Shown in pieces: positions 1-11,096 of a DNA stretch of 64,000 nt; position 1 is the stretch's first letter; every line of letters starts with the position of its first letter. The translations under genes and the position numbers were made by a program. Origin of the DNA: Epithemia pelagica (Eukaryota > Bacillariophyta > Bacillariophyceae > Surirellales > Surirellaceae); contig OX337235.1 of the NCBI GenBank assembly GCA_946965045.2, positions 2,247,508 to 2,311,507 of the forward strand. The letters are read 5' to 3'. Under the pieces are notes generated by a model. The model had not been told where the DNA came from. It searched no databases and worked only from the letters and a program-made list of their open reading frames with translations.

Positions 1-643
1 GTCACGTCGGAGATTCTGCTTAGAATGCTGTTCGTCATATCTTCGCTGAATCCGGTGAATTTTTACTTTGAAGTACACATGCTCAACAACTTCTAATCAC
101 AGTAGTAGGAACAGGCAATCTTCCGTCATTTGTACTTGTAGCCATCAGTGGTATTGCATAATGAAGTCGACATAGCATCATCTCTGGCACAATTTGGCAT
201 GTGAGATATACTTTAGAGAAATGCAGTCTATGTTAGTTCGTACTCGCATCAACGATAGAACAGCCATCACCATATGAGACTGCTCCTAAAAGTCACTCGT
301 AGGCAATGGATCTTCCTTCCTAGATAGGCCATTGCAGCTCAGAATATATTGTTGAAACCTATATCATGTTTAAAACGACTGCAAAAAGTCGTCTGCAAGC
401 ATGCGTCGTGGAAGCACAGTTCCGTCCTTATTTCCACAGCAGTCTCCAAGAATGACAATTGAGATATCTTGTTCATTCCAATTTTAACTTTTTGACCTCA
501 ACTGTGACTTTCGTTGGGACGTTCCAGCGAGACGATGAGTGCGTGTTTGAAACGGTCACAGTGAAACTGCTCTTCGGAATCAAAGGGTCGTCTTTGAAAT
601 TTTCCATCATTTGAACAAGACCTGGATTACTTCCTTTCCATGT
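1..643. other. intergenic, nothing recognised
   Basis: No open frame of useful length, RNA gene or repeat was seen. The right part probably holds the 3' UTR of the PDZ-protein gene that ends at 644. Confidence 0.5.
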
Positions 644-1597
644 TCAAGTATCATCGGAATCTAGTCTCTGCATTTCGACGTCGACTTCGTCGGGAGGTGG
701 ATCTTCTCCTGAGGCTTGCCGTTGCTCCTCGTCTTCTTCATGACGTTGTGGAGGAGTTTGTTCCTCCTGTGCCTCTGGTTGTTGTGCAGGCGGTTGTTGC
801 GGATGTCGAACAAAGATCAGTAGACGTTTCTGATCTGACTTCAAACTAATGAGTTGTGAAACTTGCATAGCCGTCATGGCCGTGACATCGTCTCCATCTA
901 CCGTCACCAATCGATCCCCCACTTTTACGTGAGAAACCAGAATGCTGTCGGATTTGATGGCATGGACGCAGGGCACACTTCCATTGGGTGTGTCAATCAC
1001 CATTCCCAGCTTCCCTGGAGGTACGTTTACTTCAAACCGAATTTTTAAGCCATCTCCATCGCCATCGTCTCCTGCACCTCCACCGAGGCCGGCTCCCACA
1101 CTACTGTATTGCACCGAGATGGATGTGTCACTCGATATTCGTTCAAAACTATCCAGAGAGCCAACCCCTTGTGATTTCATGTATTGCTTCTTGTAATCAT
1201 AATCATTTTCGACGCTCGCCGTCTGTTCGTCCTGATCGGTGCCACCATTAACCACCATTCCACTTTGCTGCAGAACTGGATCGCCTAGGGTGGACACATC
1301 TTCCTTGTCACCCAGAAAAATTTCGGATGATACTCCAATGCCGGACGTGGATTTGCCCTTGTTGGATACAACCGCTCCTTCTTCAGGGACGGCCGAGACG
1401 GAATTTACAGCCGTGGTCACGGCCGGAGAGGACGAAGACAAGACGGACCTCCGTCGGCAGGCGAGAACCGCCAAGGCCACCAAGGCTACGACAAATCCAA
1501 CCGCGGCCGCCGCAACAATAATGTACAACGTATCATCGTCGTTGCCCGTGTCCTCTGAAGAATTCATTGGTTCGGGTGATGGTGATTGGTTACTCAT
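644..1597 (-). CDS. single-pass membrane protein with C-terminal PDZ-like domain
   Basis: Predicted 317-residue protein from the first ATG at 1597; the frame upstream is closed by a nearby TGA. An acidic, Ser-rich N-terminus (1-23) is followed by one hydrophobic segment (about 24-46, rich in Ala and Val) and a stop-transfer CRRR. A long low-complexity linker leads to a PDZ-like domain at about 186-265, with a GKLGMVI carboxylate-binding-loop-like motif at 195-201 and a GDRLVTVDG motif typical of PDZ strands. The tail is rich in Gln, Glu and Pro. PDZ domains bind C-terminal peptides, so a scaffold role at a membrane is a reasonable inference. The partner and the membrane are unknown. It is a single exon as read. 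Confidence 0.75.
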   Translation of the reverse strand: MSNQSPSPEPMNSSEDTGNDDDTLYIIVAAAAVGFVVALVALAVLACRRRSVLSSSSPAVTTAVNSVSAVPEEGAVVSNKGKSTSGIGVSSEIFLGDKEDVSTLGDPVLQQSGMVVNGGTDQDEQTASVENDYDYKKQYMKSQGVGSLDSFERISSDTSISVQYSSVGAGLGGGAGDDGDGDGLKIRFEVNVPPGKLGMVIDTPNGSVPCVHAIKSDSILVSHVKVGDRLVTVDGDDVTAMTAMQVSQLISLKSDQKRLLIFVRHPQQPPAQQPEAQEEQTPPQRHEEDEEQRQASGEDPPPDEVDVEMQRLDSDDT

Positions 1598-2309
1598 CAG
1601 ACCACCAATCAATCTTCACTGTAATTAGTAGAGGAAAATGTCGCTCGTCTATTGTCTTTCAGGCATGAAACTCAAGCTAAGAATGACGATGTGTATCATT
1701 GCCACTCCCGACTCCCGATGTTCCGAAATTCAGAACCCGGTGGCAACTCAATGAATGAGAGTACGGATAGGGGGAGAGCGAGAAAAATCATGCCGACGAT
1801 CGATCAATGCGGGACGGGGACCGGCGACAGACTGCCTGCCTCAGTGCACGTGCACCAGGCGGCAAGTTCTATATGTATGAATGTTCTTGGCTGGCGTGAT
1901 CGCTTTGGTTTGGAGGCTGAAAAAAGATGTGGCGTGGATCGCGCGAGCAATCACGACCAGTGGAAAAATTTACAAAATTTTAGATTTCTGCCGCACGCCT
2001 ACACGGATCCCTCTTCCCTCCTCCTCCCTGGAAAATGAGTGCTGCCAGGAATTCCGGCTTATTCGGTATTCGGGAAATTTGTAGAGTTGGTAATTGGCAA
2101 TTGCAGTCAATCAGCGCTGCGAGATCTTTTGTTTGGAGAGTAGAGATAGGTGGAGTACTCCTCTCTTTTGACAATATACGTCCTTGCGTTCATAACAGGC
2201 TGAAAGAGAAAGAGTGTTGCTGAGAAATCTCGAGGGATAATCGCTCTCTTCATTGCTGAACGCTGACCATTTGAGACTCTGTTTGCCATTTTTTTTACGA
2301 GAGGGCAAC
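1598..2309. other. intergenic, divergent promoter region
   Basis: This spacer lies between two divergently transcribed genes and should hold both promoters. Several short frames cross it, but none has a recognisable domain or coding character. No clear TATA box or repeat was identified. Confidence 0.5.
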
Positions 2310-3542
2310 ATGAAGGAGATCAAGCTGTCCTTGGTACCTCAGCCAGGAGCGAAACCTGAGTTCCTTGCAACGTTGAAAGTAGTAGATCCAAGTCCCATGG
2401 TAGCCAAGATCTGGGACAGTGCGGAACTGAGTGCGGACCTCGTACTGGATGGCTACACCCGAGAAGGATGGGCCTGGAAACCAAATACATCGGCCTTTCA
2501 ATCCTTAACGGTGGAATCCACTGACGGTCGAAACAAATTACCTGGCTTTGTCTCGTATTTGCAACAGCGACAAAAGGCGAGCTTTGGAAGGTTCGGAAGT
2601 AAGGGCCTTGTGGTCATCTCCTATGTGCAAAAGAAACAAGCCAATCCTAATCGTATGGAATGCCGCATCTGCCTTGATTTGACCAAGATTCCCGAATGCA
2701 GTCTCAAACCAAAAGTTATACCGGCAAGCAAGTCGATGGAACAGAAAAAGAGCGCGAAATCCACTAGCCAAGTGTCTTCGGTACGGAAAAAGGGAAGCGG
2801 TGCGGGTTTGTTGGGCAAGTTGGTGGGAGCGCAGAAACGTACCAATCAACATGTAATTGCGGCTTCGGCACCCCGGACAACCGCAAGCAGCAGCACTGCT
2901 GCTACCGCTGTGAGCTCTGGTCAAACAGAGAACGCGTCTTTATCCAGTGCTGCAGCCACCTCGCCTGGTTCCGGTGAATCGGGTGGAGGGACAAAGTCGG
3001 CCACGGAAGTGATGAATGAATTTCGACAAAGCATGGAATCCAAAATGTTGGACTTTGATATCGCACCCGAGCAGGAACTCAGAGTTTCCCTGTCGTTGCC
3101 CGATTATACAGCCGATTTGTTGGAATCTGACAAACCCAAAATTACCATGGAAATTCTCAAGTATATGGTCTACGAAGCAGCGGAAGAAGTCAATGAGGAA
3201 TGGATTGCCCATAAGGAACCTTCCGAGTTTATGGACGAAGTTGTGATATGTGTGTACAAGGAGGGTGCGGCGCCGCCCGAAGTCTTGGAGGAAATCAACA
3301 AGGCCGAGCTGCCGGATGAGGTGCGGGGACAACAACGGGCCATTCAAGAGGAACGAATGAAACAAATGAATCAGGCCGAACAACGCAAAACAAATGAATT
3401 AATGAATCAGGCACATGCTTGGAACGAAGATGATAATGCGGGGGACGATGAAATGGCGGCTCTCAATAAGAACAAACGAGACAGAAGGACTATAGAAGAT
3501 TATGAACGTGAAAAGAAACGGGGGAAGACTTTCGAAGGTTGA
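2310..3542 (+). CDS. uncharacterised protein, globular N-terminus and charged C-terminus
   Basis: Predicted 410-residue protein from the ATG at 2310 (MKEIKLSL); the frame extends upstream only to a TTG. Residues 1-130 look folded, with alternating hydrophobic strands and aromatic residues (GWAWKPN, VSYLQQRQ). Residues 130-225 are low complexity (Lys-rich, then Ser/Thr/Ala). A second folded-looking stretch at about 240-345 is acidic and helical. The end is a highly charged, Gln/Glu/Lys-rich helix that could form a coiled coil, finishing in a basic KKRGKTF segment that might be a nuclear signal. I do not recognise the family. It converges on the RCE1-like gene. Confidence 0.7.
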   Translation: MKEIKLSLVPQPGAKPEFLATLKVVDPSPMVAKIWDSAELSADLVLDGYTREGWAWKPNTSAFQSLTVESTDGRNKLPGFVSYLQQRQKASFGRFGSKGLVVISYVQKKQANPNRMECRICLDLTKIPECSLKPKVIPASKSMEQKKSAKSTSQVSSVRKKGSGAGLLGKLVGAQKRTNQHVIAASAPRTTASSSTAATAVSSGQTENASLSSAAATSPGSGESGGGTKSATEVMNEFRQSMESKMLDFDIAPEQELRVSLSLPDYTADLLESDKPKITMEILKYMVYEAAEEVNEEWIAHKEPSEFMDEVVICVYKEGAAPPEVLEEINKAELPDEVRGQQRAIQEERMKQMNQAEQRKTNELMNQAHAWNEDDNAGDDEMAALNKNKRDRRTIEDYEREKKRGKTFEG

Positions 3543-3872
3543 CCATACAAGTGTTATGTTGGCTTACTGACGCTGGACGTTCCAGCTTCATCTGTCGCTG
3601 CTCCTTTATTTTCGTTCTCTATTCATGCGCAAATGGTGAATGTGACCAACGTTATGTCGCCCGATGATACCGGATGGTTTTGTGAAGACGGTGTCTCTTT
3701 TACAGGTTAAAATTCGTCCCGTCGCATGAGAATTGCTCTCTCTTCTGGGTGGGAGCGCTATTTCTGGACCCTAACTTTTGTTTAAAGCGGAGCAAGAGTA
3801 CCAATGAAACAGGGAACAAATGTCCGGTGAGGATGCACATGTTAAGTGCATAGTCCTCTGTTGTCCTTTTGC
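3543..3872. other. intergenic between convergent genes
   Basis: Probable 3' UTRs of the two converging genes. No other feature was seen. Confidence 0.5.
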
Positions 3873-4889
3873 CTAAGAAAAGGAGGGTGTGAATACGTGG
3901 AACCATTGGAAGAATGCCCCTATGCCCAGCACATGAACACCCATCAAGACATGACGATAGTCATACAATAGGGACGCTTTGTTCAAAAAGGCCAGGTTTG
4001 GCAATCCCATGTAGTTGCAAAAGGAATGACTGACTGTGACGGCCCACAAGGATTTGGTCTGCCAGTAGGCATAGGATGTATAGGCTCCAAAGAGTGTCGT
4101 ATAACTAAATTGGAACATGGTTTGAATTGCAACTTTGGGAATGCCCTCTTTTTCTTGGACGATTCGTCGTATGGCATGATGGGCATGGGCAATGCCAAAA
4201 AACACTGGAGCCAGCCAACAAACCGACCTCACAGACAGGTCCGTGGCCATTAAGGCTGGGACCAAAAATCCACGAAAGACAAATTCTTCCGTGACGGGAG
4301 CAATCACAAGATTGCGCAGCTGAATCCACTGTGGGTTGTCGTGTATGGGAGAAGAGGAAGAGGACCTGAAAGTCCTCGCCAGAGGCTGCAAATACGCTTG
4401 GTAGCAAGTTTGTAGAAAGGAAACGACACCCAACCGTTTGGTTCTCTTCAAGTGTACGTATACTTCGGTCATGGATTGAACCAAGGGACCAAGATAAAGG
4501 ATACTCACATGTGTCATAACGTAGCCACATGCGCGAACATTCCACAGCAGGGTGTCGTACAAACTCAAATCCTTCACACTGGTGTTCGTTGTTCTTGTTG
4601 GTGTGTCGGTGGATGATGAATTTGGATCCCCATCAGAAGAAGAAGACGAACAAATGAGATATGGATAGGCAATTGCCGTCCCCAGACAGACGATTCCCGA
4701 TGCCACGGCGCGCCATTGAATTTGTCGCTTGTCGTTGCGAGGCAGTCGACGAACTCGAGGTGGAACCAAGACGTAGAGGGATGCCACAAACGCACTCGAT
4801 GCGGCCAAACCAAAACCAATGGCCGTCGACCTTGATACTGCTTCTTCATGTCTGGGAACACAAGCGATTCCACCAAGAGGCCGCGTCAT
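3873..4889 (-). CDS. RCE1: CAAX prenyl protease 2 (RCE1-like)
   Basis: 338 residues from ATG 4889. It is a multi-pass membrane protein of the CPBP/ABI family. Hydrophobic segments lie near 22-42, 62-80, 120-140 and in the C-terminal half. The family motif pair is clear: APVTEEFVFRGF at 198-208 (Glu201, Glu202, Arg206) and FGIAHAHH at 231-238. A third motif, HSFCNYMGLP, lies at about 288-297. These are the residues that form the active site of type II CAAX endoproteases, which remove the last three residues of prenylated CAAX proteins in the ER membrane. A Ser-rich loop at 81-105 is unusual but sits between membrane spans. Assignment to RCE1 rather than another CPBP protease rests on the combination of motifs and length. 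Confidence 0.88.
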   Translation of the reverse strand: MTRPLGGIACVPRHEEAVSRSTAIGFGLAASSAFVASLYVLVPPRVRRLPRNDKRQIQWRAVASGIVCLGTAIAYPYLICSSSSSDGDPNSSSTDTPTRTTNTSVKDLSLYDTLLWNVRACGYVMTHVSILYLGPLVQSMTEVYVHLKRTKRLGVVSFLQTCYQAYLQPLARTFRSSSSSPIHDNPQWIQLRNLVIAPVTEEFVFRGFLVPALMATDLSVRSVCWLAPVFFGIAHAHHAIRRIVQEKEGIPKVAIQTMFQFSYTTLFGAYTSYAYWQTKSLWAVTVSHSFCNYMGLPNLAFLNKASLLYDYRHVLMGVHVLGIGAFFQWFHVFTPSFS

Positions 4890-5536
4890 TCATCCTCTTC
4901 TATGGATCTTTGTGGTCATAGATCTTTGGGTCAAAGTCTGGCCGTCGCCACGAATTGGGGGTGGAGGCAGTCTCTCCGTAGTCCGTAGTTCCCGCTTGAT
5001 AATCAAAAATACCGGGTAATCCTGGTTTTACAGGATTTCAGTGGAAACCCGGATAATTGCGACACGATATTCAAAAAATTTATCTTTCTGGTATATAGTC
5101 GTACAGCATACCCCCAAAACAGTCAGTGACATCGATACTAGCCGATTTTTTCACCCCTCCCTTGTTATTTTTTCCTTCTAGCCCCGTTTATTTGTTTTGT
5201 ACGTTAATTGACCGGTATCCTTTTTTCTCACGATCACCTGAGTCTGCAAATTTCTATTTCAAACTTTTCTTTCCCGTTACGCCAGCAATGTGGCAAGCGT
5301 TCTTGCCTCTGCCAGAATTTCCCGGGGGGTCTGTTTTCGCTATTGTAAAATAGCTGTTCTGGGGGGGAGAAAATTTGGAGTTTCTATTGTTCCACCCCGT
5401 CCTTATAACTACTACGAGAAACACTCCAACACCACCTCCACTCCAGCTACAGAGCCTTGACTACGAACTTGATGCCTTTTTTGTTCTGTGAGAAGTGAGA
5501 ACCGTAGGTTTGTCTGTATGGTATATCTTGGAAGTG
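4890..5536. other. intergenic, divergent promoter region
   Basis: This AT-rich, pyrimidine-rich stretch lies between the RCE1-like gene and the release-factor gene and should hold both promoters. No repeat or RNA gene was seen. Short frames here lack any domain. Confidence 0.5.
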
Positions 5537-7000
5537 ATGAAGCTAATCAGAGACACAACAAGTGTTGAAAGATCCCTTCTGATATTGATGACAATGATGA
5601 TTGCAGGGAATCATTTCGGGGGAAGGAACACGCTCGTTCACTGCGCTTTCCTAACGTACCGATCGACACACCATCGCCGTCCGCCGCCTCTTGTCAGAAC
5701 CATGGCACCACAGGAGGGACATGCTGCAACTGATTTCCCCAGGAATAAACGCTGGTTTCACCACTGTCGGACACCACTGAAAGGATCACCATCTGACTCA
5801 TCCAACGCCGCTGGGACAACTGAAGTTGACATGTTGGCTATCAAGAGACAAATAGAAGAAGCTACAAATTTGTGGACCAAAAATGTTGCTTCTACAACTC
5901 CGCTCCACAAGGTTCGAGAAGCTGCTCAAGACTTGGAAACAGAACAGGCGAATCCATCGTTTTGGGATGAAGAAAACAGTGCCAGGGCCGAGGAGGTGAA
6001 CGCACAGATTTCCACGTTTACTCGTTTGATCCATCGATTGGAGCAATGGGAAACATGGCACGAAGATGCAACAGCAGCCTGGGAAATGTTAACCTCAAAC
6101 GATGACTCTGAGGCTTCCATGTCGATCGACGAACGAGACATGTTAGTGGAGGAATGTCAACAAGCGTCTAAATTGCTTTTGGAGGACTCCCAACGCTACG
6201 AGTTGGATCTCCTCTTGTCTGGTCCCTACGATGCATCACCGGCACGGATGATATTGACGGCTGGGGCAGGTGGGACGGAAGCCAACGATTGGGTATCTGA
6301 TTTGAAACGAATGTATGAGCGTCACTGCGAAGTCATGGGATTTACCTGTGTCACAGAGGATTCGCAAGCGGGCGACGTGGTGGGATACAAGAACGTGGAA
6401 CTGTTAATTACGGGTCCCAATGCGTATGGTTGGTTACAAGGAGAAAAGGGAACTCATCGCCTTGTTCGTCTCAGTCCTTTTAATTCCAATAACAAACGTC
6501 AGACGACCTTTGCCGGTGTGGATGTGGCACCGGCCGATATTTTGGATGACGCTTTATTCCAAGACTTTGAGATTCCGGAAAGTGAACTGGAGATTACGGC
6601 CATGCGTAGTGGTGGAGCTGGTGGTCAAAATGTCAACAAGGTCAATTCCGCCATTCGCATCAAACATTTACCATCAGGATTGCAAGTCAAGTGTTCGCAA
6701 GAGCGAAATCAGTCGCAGAATCGGGTGATTGCCTTGCGACGACTCAAGGCACAGTTACTGGCCGTGGCACAGGAACAACGCGTCAAGGAAATTCAAGAAA
6801 TTCGAGGTGACATTGTGGAAGCGTCATGGGGCACGCAAATTCGTAATTATGTGCTTCATCCATACAAAATGGTCAAAGATCAACGCACCGGATGGGAAAC
6901 GAGCAACGCACAAGCTTTTCTCAATGGAGATATGCTCGACGAATGTATTGGTGCCTACCTACGATACAAAGCCAAACAGGAATCGGAAGATGACTTATAA
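5537..7000 (+). CDS. prfB: organellar peptide chain release factor 2 (RF2)
   Basis: 487 residues from ATG 5537. The N-terminal 95 or so residues are an extension absent from bacterial RF2: a hydrophobic stretch (SLLILMTMMIAG), then Arg/His-rich sequence, consistent with organelle targeting. The helical domain 1 follows at about 97-220. The codon-recognition tripeptide is SPF at 313-315, which specifies RF2 (UGA and UAA stops). The catalytic GGQ is at 362-364 in GGAGGQNVNKVNSAIRIKH. The motif set and the QERNQSQN segment resemble cyanobacterial and plastid RF2. A plastid location is therefore the favoured inference, although mitochondrial targeting cannot be excluded. Internal ATGs at 5702 and 5831 could give shorter products. 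Confidence 0.92.
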   Translation: MKLIRDTTSVERSLLILMTMMIAGNHFGGRNTLVHCAFLTYRSTHHRRPPPLVRTMAPQEGHAATDFPRNKRWFHHCRTPLKGSPSDSSNAAGTTEVDMLAIKRQIEEATNLWTKNVASTTPLHKVREAAQDLETEQANPSFWDEENSARAEEVNAQISTFTRLIHRLEQWETWHEDATAAWEMLTSNDDSEASMSIDERDMLVEECQQASKLLLEDSQRYELDLLLSGPYDASPARMILTAGAGGTEANDWVSDLKRMYERHCEVMGFTCVTEDSQAGDVVGYKNVELLITGPNAYGWLQGEKGTHRLVRLSPFNSNNKRQTTFAGVDVAPADILDDALFQDFEIPESELEITAMRSGGAGGQNVNKVNSAIRIKHLPSGLQVKCSQERNQSQNRVIALRRLKAQLLAVAQEQRVKEIQEIRGDIVEASWGTQIRNYVLHPYKMVKDQRTGWETSNAQAFLNGDMLDECIGAYLRYKAKQESEDDL

Positions 7001-7020
7001 ATCAATTTCAATCCATTATT

Positions 7021-7094
7021 TGTTCATTGAAAAGGACTCTGTGCTGTGTATCGCGAACTGAGGAGAGTGTTCATTGAAGGACTCTGTGCTGTAT
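7021..7094. repeat. short direct repeat between convergent genes
   Basis: A segment of about 28 bp beginning TGTTCATTGA and containing GGACTCTGTGCTGT occurs at 7021-7050 and again at 7068-7094. It lies just after the release-factor stop and looks like a local duplication in 3' sequence. Confidence 0.7.
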
Positions 7095-7238
7095 ACATCG
7101 AAACAGGGAAAAGTCGACAGTTTGGAGAAACTGATGAGGAGCTGACCGAAAAACTTTTCAGTGTGGCTCAACTGTGTATCGACGTCGAGCGGTAACCAAC
7201 AAATCAGAGACGATGGAACACACTCTGATTCCAAAGTA

Positions 7239-10200
7239 TCACTCAAGACGTTGACGCGACCATGCTTCCATTGTCAAGTTCTCGGTCGTGACAGACTTGC
7301 GATTTACTCCTAGCAATGCAGTCTTACGTCTCACAGAACTGAGTTGCGATGGTGGTTTCTCTTGAATGGCTGTCTTCAAAAATGTGAAACGCGATTGTAA
7401 CTGAGCTACTTTGGCGGCGGCTCCCCAGTCATGATACAACCATATCGCGCACTTGAGATATTCTACATGATTTGTTGGTGTGTTACCGTTCGACTCTGCC
7501 TCGTCCAACAACATGAGACCACATCGCTCATTCATCAAAGCGGTTAGGTTCAAAAGCCCGTCATTTCCGCAGACACTGATTGCGTCATCAAACGCCGCAA
7601 CGTTGTTTTTGCGAAGCGCCTTTATACATGCCGTCAGAGGCTGTGCATTAGGCGACCCAAAGCGACTTAGTTTCTCGAAAAAGTTCATTGATGTATCCGC
7701 CCATTTTTTGTGTTTGTTCGTCTTTCGACACAGTATGTGTGACGCCAAGCTTGTGTAAGCCATTCGAAAATGCTGCCGTTTCACTGGAGGATCATGAACA
7801 GGGTAGTCATCTAGTCGTACTAGCATAGCATCCATTGTTTCTTCATCATCGAATATGACTGCTAGCATTAGTCGAACAATTGAGATGTCTCGAAGAGTCA
7901 TTTTCTTCGGATTTCCTTCAAACTGTTCTAAAACGGCATCTTCTTGGAAAGCTTCCCCGTGTAGTTCCGTGGGTCGAGAGGACGACTTGCTGCAGCCCTG
8001 TAGATTGTACAAACACTGCCGCATGAGGCTAAATACTACAACAAACGTTTTACGTCCTGAGTTTGAGGCTGTTTCTTCAAAGAGCAGCAGTTTCGGCTCC
8101 AGAAGAGAGTTAAGAGGAAGAGAAGCATGATAGAAGCAGAACATTGCAAGCATACCGGAGGCCAGACCTAAGTCGGTCTCCCCTTTGTTCAGAAGGCCAT
8201 TGTTGAGGTCTAAGAATATTTCGATAGCATCTCGGAATGGTAGGCGTAAACTTGAGAGTATTGAGTACATTGCAATCTTGGCTTTCAAGAACTCAAGAGA
8301 CTTTTCTCCAGGGAATCTTTCCATGAGAGATATGCCGATATTGGCATACATCGAAGCATCGTCGTACTTTTCTTTTTGCCGGCATGGAGCTCCAAGACAC
8401 ACAACCATGTACGGTATATCTTTAGTGATAGCCTTCTTCATCAAACTCAAACGAAGCATTCGATACCCTATCACCACTGCCGTATTGAAACGTTTCGCGA
8501 AAAAGGCGTGATTGCATACAATCTGAGCGATTTTGCATTGTGCAATAAATACCTTATCTGTTGCCATTGGAAATTTACTGCAACAAAATAATGTTCGACC
8601 TCGGAGAGCTACTTGCAACCGCATCTTTGCTCCCTTTACCTGTCCATCGTTGGGTGTCGACGGCACTTGTATGTCGTACATCTGCAATACTTCGATTCCC
8701 TTTTCAATGGAAATCTCATAGTTGTTGTTATTTTTCGCGCAAAGAGATTGGAGGTATGCATATTGGGCTCTTGTTTTGTCAGTCAAACACTTTGCATTTT
8801 GCATGACGTCCTCGCCTAACGCCAATGAACTATCCTCGTTTCCGAGGAAATGTTCCGTCTCCATCAAGTAGTTCTTCAACTCCAACACAAGGTCATAGTG
8901 GTCGTTCCAACAGGAGTTGGGGTTCAGACAAACATTTGCTGCACGGAAGAAAACTACTGCCTCTGTGAAAGCTCCCTTTGCGACAGCGATTTTGCCTACT
9001 CTCAGATTCAGTCTTGCAACCTCCACTGGATCAGTCAACTCCACAGGAATTGAGTTCAAGTGAACAGCAGCAGTGAAAAGCATCCAATCGTTTTCTCCTG
9101 GCGATCCTCGATCCATCAAAACATTCGATAGCCGCAAGAGCATTTTGTTTCGCTCGATGCCTATGGAGATCGAAGCGCACGCTGCCTCCCGGATCCTGTC
9201 GTGAGCAAACTTGAAGCTTTTCCGATGACAATCAAGAAGAACCAAACCCTCTTGATACGCTTTTTCAATTATGTACATGAGCGCTTGTGGTTCAATTTCG
9301 ACGCTTTCTGCCCGCAGAAGGGCTTTAAGGAGATCAATGTCGATTGAGTTTTTCGTGTACGCTGCAAGCGCTAGAGCTTTGGGGAGTGGGTGGGGCATGG
9401 TATTAACTTTTGACAGGACCATTAAGATCACATCGTCGGAAAGAAACTGCTCCAGCTCCACCCGCGAAACGTCGCCAAACTGCCACTGAAAGCACATTAC
9501 ATCGTAGTAGAGAGCATTTTTTCGCACCAATTCCTCCAATGCTTGTTTGACGAAGAAAATATTGCCCAGTGTTTTGGTATAGATCGCTTCCGCAATGGGG
9601 TCCACCTCTTCTGGAGCTCGATCTATGGAATCTGCAATAAACTCCGCGACACTAGTGGGAGACAGATTAAAGATCTCCATACGACGAATGACATTGCGTC
9701 CTCTGACTTCCTCCACCTCCTTCATCATCTTGGAGAAGGGATGATCTTCGTCCACTTCGTTTGACCGATATGCAGAAATGAAGAGAATATTCTTGAGAGA
9801 CTTGTCTTTTAACACGCCATTGAGCACTTGAAGTGACGCGTCATCCGACCATTGAAGGTCATCGATAAAAAATACAATTGGTCGTTCCTCGGTTGTGCAA
9901 GCTTTCAAAAAAATCTTAACGGCAAACATTACGGCGTTCAGATCGTGTCCCATGGAACTGCAAGAGGGAATGACCGGTGGAGGTGCTTCTGCTTGACCTT
10001 CTGCTTGCCAAGCTTTGTGCAGTAGATCTGCCAGAGAGGGAATCAGAGTGTCGACCAAGACAATCATATCTCGCTTCCCAATGATATATCGACTTGATCA
10101 AAGCGTTCCTTCAATTCATTGAGTTCTTTGCTGCTTGAATTTTTCGACAAGTCAAGGCAATAGTGATTGAGAGCTTGAGAAATGGCAGAGAATGGATCTC

Positions 10201-10552
10201 CTGCTTTCATATGACCGAATTTGCCTTGAATAAAAGATCTACAAATGTCTTTCCCCAGGGATTGCTGGATGAATTCTTCGACAAGCGAGGATTTGCCCGT
10301 TCCAGAGCATCCCGCTAAGAACACGATTCGGCTACCACCTGTGGCACCAGATTTGACAGAGGTGTACATGTCATGCAGTTGCCGGAGTTCATTGTCGCGC
10401 CCATACAATTTGTCTTTTGGGAATTTGATTCGGCCCTTCTCCAAGTCGTCATCCGCATCCTCTCTTCTGTCGTGGTAAGCCTCGTCTTTTTGCTCGGCGA
10501 GGGTCCCGAATTCGACTTGTCTTTCATCATCATTGTCCTCGTAGTGCTTCAT
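7239..10552 (-). CDS. AAA-type ATPase with long helical-repeat region, frameshifted
   Basis: Two abutting frames make one gene. The first (10552-10064, 162 residues) carries the AAA_16-like entry KLYGRDNELRQL at 49-60 and a Walker A loop GCSGTGKSS at 81-89. The second (10067-7239) carries the Walker B strand PIVFFIDDLQWSDD at its residues 63-76, then several hundred residues of helical, TPR-like sequence. The break lies at 10064-10067. Removing one AT from the ATAT there restores a continuous and family-like reading (SLGSE then VLVDTLIPSL), and no GT-AG intron fits. The frameshift is therefore a real mutation or a sequencing error. Related ATPases precede kinase or cyclase modules in signalling proteins, but no such module is seen here. 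The cellular role is unknown. Confidence 0.75.
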
Positions 10553-11096
10553 CTTCCATGTGATGGATCTGCAACCAACATTGACCTGTTGTGGTCGCCC
10601 AATCCAAAATCCAGTCTCTCACAACTTCTTTGTCTTGGAAGCCAGACAGTCGACAGTCGACACACACACAGGTTTCGGATTTCGGATTTCTCCGGTTTGA
10701 TGGAAAGATTCTCCGGGTTGCTGTTTTGCTTCCGTTGGGCTGATGTCTGTCTTCTTCTTAAAATTGATTGGGCTCATTTCTATGATACGTTTCTTAGCGG
10801 TTTAAAATATTAAGAGATAAACTTTTTCACTACATTTATCGAATAAACCACTGGAGAGTTGTAGATCATTCACATCAGCAACAACCCCCAAATCCCCACC
10901 ACGACCACCCCCAAACCCATCCCCAGCCCACGGAAGTCTGTCACCTGTCACCTCATGTCAATGTCACGGCGCAAAGTCATCTGCGACTCGTACAAGATTT
11001 GAACTTCAAATTGTTCGGCCAACTCTTCTCTCATCTCACACGTACCTTAGAACGGCCGAACCAGTTTGACGACGATGCATTCATCACACTGTGTTG
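10553..11096. other. intergenic, divergent promoter region
   Basis: This spacer lies between the divergent ATPase and XRN genes. It contains small tandem duplications (GTCGACA near 10650, GGATTTC near 10678) and a C-rich stretch near 10880-10930. No gene was seen. Confidence 0.5.

Noticed and set aside
1652-2038. 128-residue ORF between the PDZ gene and the next gene
   Set aside because: No domain, biased composition, and located in a divergent promoter region.
10060-10072. Short intron joining the two AAA-ATPase frames
   Set aside because: The only GT-AG pair close by would give an intron of about 20 nt, too short; an AT slip explains the break better.
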